This document shows, one piece after another, positions 5,689-12,171 of a stretch of DNA of 12,171 nucleotides; within the stretch, counting starts at the first letter, position 1; every line of letters starts with the position of its first letter. The position numbers and the translations under genes were made by a program. The notes under the pieces are model-generated. The model did no database searches and had not been told where the DNA came from. It worked only from the letters and a program-made list of their open reading frames with translations. The DNA comes from an uncultured Erysipelotrichaceae bacterium (GTDB taxonomy: Bacteria; Bacillota_I; Bacilli_A; Erysipelotrichales; Erysipelotrichaceae). The stretch spans positions 1 to 12,171 of the forward strand of contig CALUZL010000109.1 of assembly GCA_944325295.1 (NCBI GenBank), written 5' to 3'.

Positions 5689-6294
5689 TTATTGAACTAA
5701 TTGCTGATAACCGTTTGCCAGATAAGAGTTGACACGTTCGCGAACCTGTGCCGAGTTTAGTCCCGACTCTTCGACTATCACTTTTTTATCAGTATAATAA
5801 TACCCATCGTTTACGACATCATACCTCACAAGTCTTTCACCATCGTAATAGAGATCGTCATATACTTCCAACCTGTAAGTTCCCTCATCTTCATTTATAG
5901 TCACAACATCTAAAGCGCCATCGACTTTATAATAGACATCGCCTTCAAATTCCGAAGCGATAACTCCTTTGAGATGTTTACTTTCAAGGGCAGTTGTAAG
6001 AATATTGGTGAGTTTTATGTCTCTTTTAAAGGTGAGAAAGCTAAAGTATTCATCCTGACACACAAGGGTGACGACATCGTCCTTTTTAATATTCCCCCAA
6101 TCACCGGTGAGCTGACAAAAAAGATCTGTTCCCTCATCGTTGATATCATACTTAAAACCGCTGTTTTCAACACCGATATAAGCCACTTCGATCTCTTTAA
6201 AACTCTCTTGGCGCTTGCTCAGATAAAGAAAGACCAAAGCGATAACGACAAAGACAGCGACCACATAAGCGATCCTTATAAGTTTCTTTTTCAT
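5689..6294 (-). CDS. Unidentified membrane-anchored extracytoplasmic protein
   Basis: A 201-residue protein beginning MKKKLIRIAYVVAVFVVIAL: a basic N-terminus and one hydrophobic segment (about residues 6-25) that fits an uncleaved signal anchor or signal peptide without lipobox. The rest should lie outside the membrane. It contains two cysteines (60 and 79) that could pair, and a Tyr/Asp-rich region (about 140-170) in alternating patterns typical of beta strands. I do not recognise the family. The start is fixed by the signal-like N-terminus, but there is no ribosome binding site nearby. A TGATACAAT extended -10 lies only eight bases upstream of the ATG, which points to a leaderless or nearly leaderless mRNA. 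The gene is divergent from nagZ. Confidence 0.8.
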   Translation of the reverse strand: MKKKLIRIAYVVAVFVVIALVFLYLSKRQESFKEIEVAYIGVENSGFKYDINDEGTDLFCQLTGDWGNIKKDDVVTLVCQDEYFSFLTFKRDIKLTNILTTALESKHLKGVIASEFEGDVYYKVDGALDVVTINEDEGTYRLEVYDDLYYDGERLVRYDVVNDGYYYTDKKVIVEESGLNSAQVRERVNSYLANGYQQLVQ

Positions 6295-6302
6295 GCATAT
6301 CT

Positions 6303-6332
6303 ATTGTATCACTACTTGATCCTTTTTATAAT
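6303..6332 (-). promoter_or_regulatory. Extended -10 promoter of the membrane-protein gene
   Basis: On the minus strand TGATACAAT spans 6311-6303: a -10 hexamer (6308-6303) with the extended -10 TG at 6311-6310. A weak -35-like TTATAA sits 17 bases upstream at 6331-6326. The ATG begins eight bases after the -10, so the expected transcription start falls at or within about two bases of it. It overlaps the nagZ promoter almost exactly in mirror image. Confidence 0.6.
6304..6332 (+). promoter_or_regulatory. Promoter of nagZ
   Basis: TTGTAT (6304-6309), a 17-base spacer and a perfect TATAAT (6327-6332) on the plus strand. The nagZ ATG begins eight bases after the -10, so the transcript should start at or within about two bases of the start codon. 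The -35 coincides with the -10 of the opposite gene, offset by one base. Confidence 0.65.
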
Positions 6333-6340
6333 TTACATGT

Positions 6341-7495
6341 ATGAAAAAATTGATAGCTGTTATTTTAAGTATACTCATAGTAGTCATGTCGTTTTTGGCC
6401 TACGACCTCTATAAAGGCCTTGATATAGGTGAAAAAGAAGGCACGCCTTCTTCCCTGCCAAGTCCCTCACCCACACCGGAAACTGATCCGCAAGATGAAT
6501 ACATCAAAAATCTCATCGCTTCGATGACGATCGAAGAAAAGATCGGTCAGCTCTTCTATGCCCGCTATGACGGAAGTGATGATGCGCTCGATTTGAATGT
6601 CGGCGGGATCATTCTTTTTGGCAACGACTTTAAAGGTAAGAGTAAGGATGAAGTCATTGCCATGATCGATCATCTCAAAGAAAACAGTGCTGTACCGCTT
6701 TTTATCGGGACTGATGAAGAGGGCGGTATCGTCAACCGGATCTCTCTTAACTCTGAACTCAAAGAAACACCTTTCAGGTCGATGCAGGACCTGTACCGCG
6801 AAGGATCCTTTGAAGCCCTAAGACAAGACACGATCGAAAAGTGCGAGCTTTTAAAAGAACTCGGTTTAAATATGAACTTTGCACCCGTAGCAGATGTGAG
6901 CGAAGATCCCAATGACTACATCTATCTGCGAACACTTGGTGAAGATGCCAAAACAACAGCTGAATATGTCAAAATCGTTACGGAAACGATGGCGCAAGAG
7001 GTCATCGTCTCCTGTTTGAAACACTTCCCCGGTTATGGTACAAACATCGATACCCACTCAGCGATCGGCAATGATGAAAGAGAACTTGCGACCTTTATAG
7101 AAAACGATCTCATCCCCTTTGAGGAAGGGATCAAAAGCGGTGCTGATTTTATCCTGATATCGCACAATATCGTCGCTGCCTTCGATAGTGAGTATCCGGC
7201 TTCGCTTTCAGCCAAAGTCCACGCTTTTTTAGAGGAAGAACTCGGCTTTAAGGGTTTGATGATCACCGACGATCTTATCATGCAGGGCATAACTGATCTC
7301 TATGGCAGCAGTGAAGCTGCCGTGATCGCCTTTGAAGCCGGCAACGACATGCTTTTGGCGACAGACTACAAGGTGCAGATCCAAGCTCTGATCGATGCCT
7401 ATAACGAAGGACGCATAAGTCAAGAAAGGATCGATCATTCCCTGTACAAGATCCTTGATACCAAGATAGCCAGAGGACTCATCACCATCGATTAA
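6341..7495 (+). CDS. nagZ: NagZ-like glycoside hydrolase family 3 beta-N-acetylhexosaminidase
   Basis: A 384-residue single-domain GH3 enzyme, expected to release terminal beta-N-acetylglucosamine from cell wall muropeptides or related glycans. It has an N-terminal hydrophobic signal or anchor segment (3-24), then a Ser/Pro/Thr-rich linker (about 35-50), then the TIM-barrel domain. The barrel contains GTDEEGG (about 124-130) and KHFPGYGTNIDTH (227-239), whose Asp-His pair (237/239) is the acid/base dyad typical of NagZ. It also contains MITDDLIMQGI with the likely nucleophile Asp310. Tyr replaces the common His in the GHG part. No lipobox Cys is present, so it is secreted or tethered by its signal anchor. 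No ribosome binding site precedes the ATG; a consensus promoter lies eight bases upstream. The gene converges on the V-ATPase operon at a shared terminator. Confidence 0.92.
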   Translation: MKKLIAVILSILIVVMSFLAYDLYKGLDIGEKEGTPSSLPSPSPTPETDPQDEYIKNLIASMTIEEKIGQLFYARYDGSDDALDLNVGGIILFGNDFKGKSKDEVIAMIDHLKENSAVPLFIGTDEEGGIVNRISLNSELKETPFRSMQDLYREGSFEALRQDTIEKCELLKELGLNMNFAPVADVSEDPNDYIYLRTLGEDAKTTAEYVKIVTETMAQEVIVSCLKHFPGYGTNIDTHSAIGNDERELATFIENDLIPFEEGIKSGADFILISHNIVAAFDSEYPASLSAKVHAFLEEELGFKGLMITDDLIMQGITDLYGSSEAAVIAFEAGNDMLLATDYKVQIQALIDAYNEGRISQERIDHSLYKILDTKIARGLITID

Positions 7496-7527
7496 AAAAA
7501 GAAGCTAGATTTCAGCTTCTTTTCTTT
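7494..7527. terminator. Bidirectional terminator between nagZ and the V-ATPase operon
   Basis: A perfect 10-bp stem (7497-7506 with 7514-7523) encloses a seven-base loop. T runs follow on both sides: TTTT-C-TTT for plus-strand transcripts and a run of eight or more T for minus-strand transcripts. The atpD stop codon (7505-7507) lies inside the hairpin, and the nagZ stop lies two bases before it. Confidence 0.88.
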
Positions 7528-8134
7528 CCTTTTGACTTTTGATGACCTTCATCCTTGAGAAGTCTTCCCGCTCTTTCTCTTCGAGAGCTTCCGTTATGAA
7601 TTTTTGGGTATTCTCAAAATTCGGGATGACGATATTTTTAAGGGCATTAGCTCTTTTTTGTGTTTTTCTGATCGCTGCCGCTAAACGGTAGACGCTGTTG
7701 TCGACTTCCGCTAGGACCATGGTCAATTCCTTGACTTTCTGAAACTGGACATAAGCTTCATCGACACGCGAGTTCGTCTCGACAAGACCGTATTCCAAGT
7801 GCATTTCCCGATCCGGTTTGTAGATGACTTCCGGGACCTCGACACCCATGACACTACGATAAGTGATCGTAACGGAATCTTCGAGTTTGACTTGTGATGC
7901 GATGTTGGAGATAACACCGGTCGATATATTGGCCTGTTGCAGGTAAAAATAGCCAAGCGCGTAGGCATCGGTGATCTCATTACGCATGAGTTTTACCTTG
8001 TCGACCAAAGACATCATTTCTCTGATCAGGATATTCCTTTTGCGATCCATGAGATCAAACCCGGTCTTTGCCAAAGCCAAAGATTTCTTGACTTGGATCA
8101 GATTACCTTTGGTCGCAAATACCTGTTCAGCCAT
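7505..8134 (-). CDS. atpD: V/A-type ATPase subunit D (central stalk)
   Basis: A 209-residue, strongly helical protein of the V-type ATPase D family. It forms the rotating central shaft that couples ATP turnover in the A3B3 head to ion movement in the membrane rotor. The N-terminus (ATKGNLIQVKKSLALAKTGFDLMDRKRNIL) has the conserved long helix with the LLKRKRD-like pattern. The C-terminal helix (RRTQKRANALK-like, about 155-170) is also characteristic. The ATG shares one base with the atpB stop (TAATG), and AAAGGTG lies upstream. It is the last gene of the operon. The name ntpD is used in the Enterococcus system. Confidence 0.95.
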   Translation of the reverse strand: MAEQVFATKGNLIQVKKSLALAKTGFDLMDRKRNILIREMMSLVDKVKLMRNEITDAYALGYFYLQQANISTGVISNIASQVKLEDSVTITYRSVMGVEVPEVIYKPDREMHLEYGLVETNSRVDEAYVQFQKVKELTMVLAEVDNSVYRLAAAIRKTQKRANALKNIVIPNFENTQKFITEALEEKEREDFSRMKVIKSQKERKEAEI

Positions 8135-9552
8135 TACTGTTCACCTTTCAGGGCTAGTTCGATCGTTCTTTGAGCGTGTTCCGGATCGTAATTCATCTTG
8201 ATGAGCTCGCCATCCAGACGATCAAGTTCTTCTTTGGGCAATGTTGAAAGCAGGGCCCAGCCGAGGTTTAAAGTCTCATTGATCGATCGTTTGGTCTTAA
8301 ATCCCTGACCGATAAAAACATCCTCGACTAATTTACCAAAGGCGATGTATTTCTTATCGGTATCCGAAAGTTCATCTTCACCGATGACGCTGGCTAAGCT
8401 GCGCGCATCGACGACTTTCGCATACGAGGCAAAGATCTGGTTAGCGACATCCTGATGATCTTTTCTGGTATATCCCTCACCGATACCATCTTTCATAAGT
8501 CGTGACAAACTGGCAAGAATACTGACCGGCGGGTAGATGCCGTTGAGCGACATATCACGGTCAAGGACGATCTGACCTTCGGTGATATATCCGGTCAGAT
8601 CCGGTACCGGGTTGGTGATATCGTCGTTGGGCATTGTCAAGATCGGGATCTGGGTAACACTTCCCTTGGCACCCTTAACGATACCGGCTCGCTCATAGAG
8701 TGCTGCCAGATCACTGTAAAGATAGCCCGGATAGCCTTTACGTCCCGGGATCTCTCCTTTTGAAGAAGAGAACTCACGCAAAGCTTCACAATAGGAAGTC
8801 ATATCCGTCAAGATGACCAAGACGTGCATGTCGCACTCATAAGCCAAGTATTCAGCCACTGTAAGAGCACACTTTGGCGTAATGATCCTTTCGATGATCG
8901 GGTCATTAGAAAGGTTTATAAACATGCAGACCTTCTCCATGACACCGGTCTCTTCAAACGACCTCTTAAAGAAATCGGCAACGTCGTTTTTGACGCCCAT
9001 CGCCCCAAACACAATGGCGAAGTTATCGGCATCATCACCGGACAACTGCGCTTGCTTGACGATCTGGACAGCTAATTTATCGTGTGGAAGTCCTGAGCCC
9101 GAAAAGATCGGGAGTTTTTGTCCTCTGATGAGCGTATTGAGACCATCGATCGCACTTATACCTGTCAAGATGTAGTTTCGCGGATATTCGCGAGCGACCG
9201 GATTTAAAGGTTTACCGTTGATATCGGCAAATTTTTCAGCGTATACCGGACCCAGACCATCGATCGGTTTACCCTGGCCGCTGAAGGTGCGTCCCAATAC
9301 TTCTTTTGACAGGCCGATCTCCATCGGATGTCCCAAAAGCTTGGTCTTGGTATTCTTTTGTGAAAGTCCCATCGTCCCTTCAAAGACCTGAACGATGATC
9401 TTATCGCCGACGATCTCAACGACACGTCCGGTACGGGTCTGCCCATCGGCCATTTCGACTTCGACGACTTCTTCAAACCCGACGTTTTCTACATTCTCAT
9501 ATACTACCAAAGAACCGCTGACTTCACTTAAACCTAATATCTGTTTTGCCAT
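8134..9552 (-). CDS. atpB: V/A-type ATPase subunit B (non-catalytic head)
   Basis: A 472-residue regulatory subunit of the A3B3 head. The P-loop is replaced by SGSGLPHDK (151-159), as is normal for B subunits, which do not hydrolyse ATP. ILTDMTSYCEALRE (247-260) matches the family, and SLSRLM (348-353) carries the arginine (351) that reaches into the catalytic site on subunit A. The length agrees with the family. The ATG at 9552 has an AGGAGG site and lies eight bases after the atpA stop; it ends in a one-base overlap with atpD. Also called ntpB. Confidence 0.97.
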   Translation of the reverse strand: MAKQILGLSEVSGSLVVYENVENVGFEEVVEVEMADGQTRTGRVVEIVGDKIIVQVFEGTMGLSQKNTKTKLLGHPMEIGLSKEVLGRTFSGQGKPIDGLGPVYAEKFADINGKPLNPVAREYPRNYILTGISAIDGLNTLIRGQKLPIFSGSGLPHDKLAVQIVKQAQLSGDDADNFAIVFGAMGVKNDVADFFKRSFEETGVMEKVCMFINLSNDPIIERIITPKCALTVAEYLAYECDMHVLVILTDMTSYCEALREFSSSKGEIPGRKGYPGYLYSDLAALYERAGIVKGAKGSVTQIPILTMPNDDITNPVPDLTGYITEGQIVLDRDMSLNGIYPPVSILASLSRLMKDGIGEGYTRKDHQDVANQIFASYAKVVDARSLASVIGEDELSDTDKKYIAFGKLVEDVFIGQGFKTKRSINETLNLGWALLSTLPKEELDRLDGELIKMNYDPEHAQRTIELALKGEQ

Positions 9553-9560
9553 AGGACCTC

Positions 9561-11309
9561 CTATACTATCGTCGCTAAGAGTTCGTCGATCTTAGCCGGA
9601 TATTCATCTAACATAGCGATGTTGTTGTTGGGGACATCGTATTTGATCTTGATCAATAGATCAAAGACACCCGTATTACTGATAAGACTTACGGGGATCC
9701 GCTTATTGACAAGTTTTATGCAGGCACTGTTTAAGTAAGATATGACCTTGAGCATCTTGTATTGTTTTTCAAGCGGAACGTAAGTATCATCCGCATGGAA
9801 AGCATTTTGCTGCAAGAAGCCGACCCTGATGACTTTAGCCACTTCAAGTGTCAGTTTTTGATCTTCCGGCAAGACATCCGATCCGATCAGCTTAACGATC
9901 TCGTTTAACTTTTGCTCGTCGTGCAAGATGGCGATTATCTCATCACGCAATGATAAGAAATCACGCGCTACATTTTTATTGTACCAGGCACTCAGATCAT
10001 CGACATACTCGCTGTAGCTCTGATTCCAGTTTACCGCCGGATAGTGACGAGCATAAGCCAGTGACTTATCTAAAGCCCAAAATGATCTGACGAAACGTTT
10101 TGTATTTTGCGTGACCGGCTCCGAGAAGTCGCCACCCTGAGGGGAGACGGCTCCGATTATCGTTACTGAACCTTCGGTATCGTTTAAATTGTCGACATAA
10201 CCGGAACGTTCGTAAAACTGTGCGATACGTGATGGCAGATAAGCCGGGAAACCCTCTTCTGCCGGCATCTCTTCAAGACGACCGCTGATCTCTCTTAGAG
10301 CTTCGGCCCATCGGGAAGTCGAATCGGCCATGATCGCGACATGATAGCCCATGTCTCGATAGTACTCCGCTAAGGTGATACCCGTATAGATACTGGCTTC
10401 ACGGGCAGCCACCGGCATATTTGACGTATTGGCGATAAGCACGGTTCTGTCAAGAAGTGGTTTGCCCGTTCTGGGGTCGACAAGTTCCGAGAACTCTTCG
10501 AGGACTTGCGTCATCTCGTTACCGCGTTCACCACAACCGACATAGACGATGATATCGGCATCGCACCACTTGGCGATCTGGTGTTGCAACATCGTCTTGC
10601 CGGCACCAAAACCACCCGGTACCGCTGCCGCTCCGCCTTTAGCGATCGGGAAAGTCGTATCGAGTACTCTTTGCCCCGTCACAAGCGGAATGCTTATCGG
10701 CCGGCGATGCTTGATCGGCCTTGGAACCTTGATCGGCCACTTCTGACTGAGGGCTACTTCGTGGACCTTTCCGGTCTTGTCTTCCACCCTAAGAAGTGTC
10801 TCGTAGGCGGTATATTCACCATCAGGCTTGACCTCGATCACCTTTCCTTCGACTTCAAGCGGGATCATCGAGCGATGTTCGATGAGATCAGTCTCTTTTG
10901 TGCGGGCGAATATTGTCCCGCCCTTTACTTCATCGTTGACCTTGACGTCAAACGTAACATTCCATTTTTTATTTTTATCTAAAGAGGTTATACTTTGTCC
11001 TTCACTGATGAAGGCTCCTTCCAATTGCTGGATATCTTTAAGAGGTCTTTCGATTCCGTCAAAAATATTCGACAAGATACCGGGACCTAAGGTTACCGAA
11101 AGAAGCGTCTTTGATCCGACGACTTCTTCACCGGGCTTTAATCCGGTCGTCGACTCGTATACCTGGATGGTCGTCTTCTCTTCCGTGATCCCGATGACTT
11201 CGCCCATAAGGCGTTTATGACCGACATAGACCATTTCCATCATGGAGAAATCGCTTGTATCTTTTACCGTTACGACCGGCCCATTTATTGAATAGATTAG
11301 ATTTGCCAC
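9561..11309 (-). CDS. atpA: V/A-type ATPase subunit A (catalytic head)
   Basis: A 582-residue catalytic subunit, the usual length for prokaryotic V-type A subunits, including the extra non-homologous region near residues 115-190. Motifs: Walker A GGFGAGKT (232-239), GERGNE (260-265) with the catalytic Glu, and Walker B region VAIMADSTSRWAEALRE (324-340). The start is GTG at 11309-11307, supported by AAGGGAG upstream and by the family N-terminus (ANLIYSINGPVV). It lies 13 bases downstream of the subunit E gene and 8 bases upstream of atpB. Whether the complex moves protons or sodium cannot be told, because the rotor ring gene is outside the window. Also called ntpA. Confidence 0.98.
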   Translation of the reverse strand: MANLIYSINGPVVTVKDTSDFSMMEMVYVGHKRLMGEVIGITEEKTTIQVYESTTGLKPGEEVVGSKTLLSVTLGPGILSNIFDGIERPLKDIQQLEGAFISEGQSITSLDKNKKWNVTFDVKVNDEVKGGTIFARTKETDLIEHRSMIPLEVEGKVIEVKPDGEYTAYETLLRVEDKTGKVHEVALSQKWPIKVPRPIKHRRPISIPLVTGQRVLDTTFPIAKGGAAAVPGGFGAGKTMLQHQIAKWCDADIIVYVGCGERGNEMTQVLEEFSELVDPRTGKPLLDRTVLIANTSNMPVAAREASIYTGITLAEYYRDMGYHVAIMADSTSRWAEALREISGRLEEMPAEEGFPAYLPSRIAQFYERSGYVDNLNDTEGSVTIIGAVSPQGGDFSEPVTQNTKRFVRSFWALDKSLAYARHYPAVNWNQSYSEYVDDLSAWYNKNVARDFLSLRDEIIAILHDEQKLNEIVKLIGSDVLPEDQKLTLEVAKVIRVGFLQQNAFHADDTYVPLEKQYKMLKVISYLNSACIKLVNKRIPVSLISNTGVFDLLIKIKYDVPNNNIAMLDEYPAKIDELLATIV

Positions 11310-11322
11310 GCTTATCTCCCTT

Positions 11323-11883
11323 CTAAATCGTAAAACCTGAATGGCTGATGAACCATTCTGTTTGAGTCTTGAAACTCGTATCTAAACTGTAGTCGTATTC
11401 ACTGTCTTGGCTTTTGGAAATATAAGTAAAACCACCGATCTTGAAGTAGCGCTTTTCGATCTTGACATCTTTGACATTAGCTCTGATCAGATCGACATCC
11501 TTTTCGTCACAATAGATTACACCACCATCAAAAGGCACAAGCGCCAACTTCTCTTTGATGTAATCTTTATAATCTTCAGTCTTTGTAAAAGCGATGAGTT
11601 TATCTTCGACGCTCTTAAACAACTCTTCGACCAAATACTCTCTGAGACTTAAGAGTTTACGCTTTGTATCCATCTTTTGCCGTGATGCTTCCGTTACCGA
11701 AAAGACCTCAAGATCATTCAATTCTTTTTCTAAATAGGTATCCTGTTCTTTTTTAAGACCTTCCTTAAAATGAGCGACCTCATCATCATGCAGCCTGCTG
11801 ATCTCATATTCGATCTGGCCGATGACAAGCTCCGCTTGATCGGTAATGTCATCTTTTATATTCTTAATTACTTCATTTTCCAT
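11323..11883 (-). CDS. atpE: V/A-type ATPase subunit E (peripheral stalk)
   Basis: A 186-residue protein. The N-terminal half (about 1-95) is a long charged helix rich in Glu and Lys, and the C-terminal half is a mixed domain that includes GGVIYCDEKDVDLIRANV. This matches the architecture of V-type subunit E, which forms the peripheral stator with subunit G/H and holds the head against rotation. Sequence conservation in this family is low, so the call leans on architecture and position between the subunit F and A genes. The ATG has an AGAGGTGG site upstream. It begins nine bases after the subunit F stop. Confidence 0.85.
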   Translation of the reverse strand: MENEVIKNIKDDITDQAELVIGQIEYEISRLHDDEVAHFKEGLKKEQDTYLEKELNDLEVFSVTEASRQKMDTKRKLLSLREYLVEELFKSVEDKLIAFTKTEDYKDYIKEKLALVPFDGGVIYCDEKDVDLIRANVKDVKIEKRYFKIGGFTYISKSQDSEYDYSLDTSFKTQTEWFISHSGFTI

Positions 11884-11892
11884 AAGCCACCT

Positions 11893-12171
11893 CTAAATCT
11901 TTATTCCGATCGCCTCCGAAATATAAGAGTCGATCGTCTCACCGATATTTGCACTGCCGTGGCGATCCGGGATCTCAACTAACAGCGGTGATTTCAAATT
12001 GAGCTTGTATTCAGAGATAACTTCCGGACAGAGGTTGACGATCAAGGTCGTCATCAAAACGATCCCGATATCAGGATCTTTAATGACCTCGTTCAACACT
12101 TTCAGTACTTCTTCACGCTCGTGGACGACTACACTTTCGATTCCGGCAAGTCTGAGCCCCATTTGCGTATC
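11893..12171 (-). CDS. atpF: V/A-type ATPase subunit F (central stalk), 5' end beyond the window
   Basis: A small subunit that docks on subunit D in the central stalk. The frame stays open past the ATG at 12162 to the right edge: the upstream codons read Asp-Thr-Gln before MGLRLAGIESVVVHE. This matches the family N-terminal pattern (G-D-x-D-T-x-x-G-F-R-L-A-G), so the true start lies roughly 8-10 residues outside the window. The rest shows the expected alternating fold, with GIVLMTTLIVNLCPEVI and PLLVEIPDRHG near residues 50 and 70. It ends nine bases before the subunit E gene. Also called ntpG in Enterococcus. Confidence 0.9.
   Translation of the reverse strand, partial: DTQMGLRLAGIESVVVHEREEVLKVLNEVIKDPDIGIVLMTTLIVNLCPEVISEYKLNLKSPLLVEIPDRHGSANIGETIDSYISEAIGIKI

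Noticed and set aside
6295..6340. AAAGGA on the minus strand (near 6326-6319) as the ribosome binding site of the membrane-protein gene
   Set aside because: It lies about 25 bases from the ATG, too far to act, and upstream of the predicted transcription start.
10506..11220. Two long open frames on the plus strand opposite atpA (about 158 and 130 codons)
   Set aside because: They are antisense shadows of a conserved gene, have no recognisable protein features, and lack convincing ribosome binding sites.
1..12171. A Mollicutes-type genetic code with TGA as Trp
   Set aside because: TGA ends EF-P, ComGB, ComGD, ComGF and ComGG at the expected lengths, and Trp residues in the conserved proteins I checked are TGG.
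1..12171. CRISPR arrays, insertion sequences, prophage or defence genes
   Set aside because: I saw no regularly spaced repeats, transposase motifs, terminal inverted repeats or direct repeats; every stretch longer than about 100 bases is accounted for by genes, tRNA, promoters or terminators.

Overview
The window reads as a chromosomal segment of a low-to-moderate GC Bacillota, most likely an Erysipelotrichia-like or related lineage. The evidence is a Gram-positive comG competence pseudopilus operon, an archaeal/vacuolar-type (V/A) ATPase operon, strong AGGAGG-type ribosome binding sites and a zinc-ribbon L33 gene. TGA is used as a stop at several gene ends (EF-P, ComGB, ComGD, ComGF, ComGG), so this is not the Mollicutes code in which TGA reads as Trp. 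The lineage is inferred from gene content; no rRNA is present.

Left part (1-5293), all on the minus strand. Reading leftward from 5293, a glyoxalase II-like metallo-beta-lactamase-fold hydrolase is followed by comGA (ATPase), comGB (membrane platform), comGC (major pseudopilin) and four minor pseudopilin genes assigned as comGD, comGE, comGF and comGG. Short overlaps link comGA to comGG. Then come efp (elongation factor P), with its own promoter and terminator, and the 5' part of an unidentified acidic protein that runs off the left edge.

Middle (5293-7500). A tRNA-His gene and rpmG (ribosomal protein L33) lie on the minus strand, each with a plausible promoter and terminator. Next is an unidentified membrane-anchored protein on the minus strand, divergent from a secreted or membrane-anchored NagZ-like GH3 hexosaminidase on the plus strand. 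The 46-bp gap between these two holds interlocked promoters and no ribosome binding site for either gene, so both mRNAs may be leaderless.

Right part (7505-12171), minus strand: the distal end of a V-type ATPase operon, in transcription order subunits F (5'-truncated by the window edge), E, A, B, D. It ends at a bidirectional terminator shared with the convergent nagZ gene.

The window is mostly core housekeeping, competence and energy genes. I see no CRISPR array, insertion sequence, phage gene or defence locus. The points most worth a second look are the EF-P modification loop, which has Met where Lys is normally found; the mirrored leaderless promoter pair; the rpmG terminator that abuts the start codon of the hydrolase heading the comG cluster; and a strong excess of GATC.
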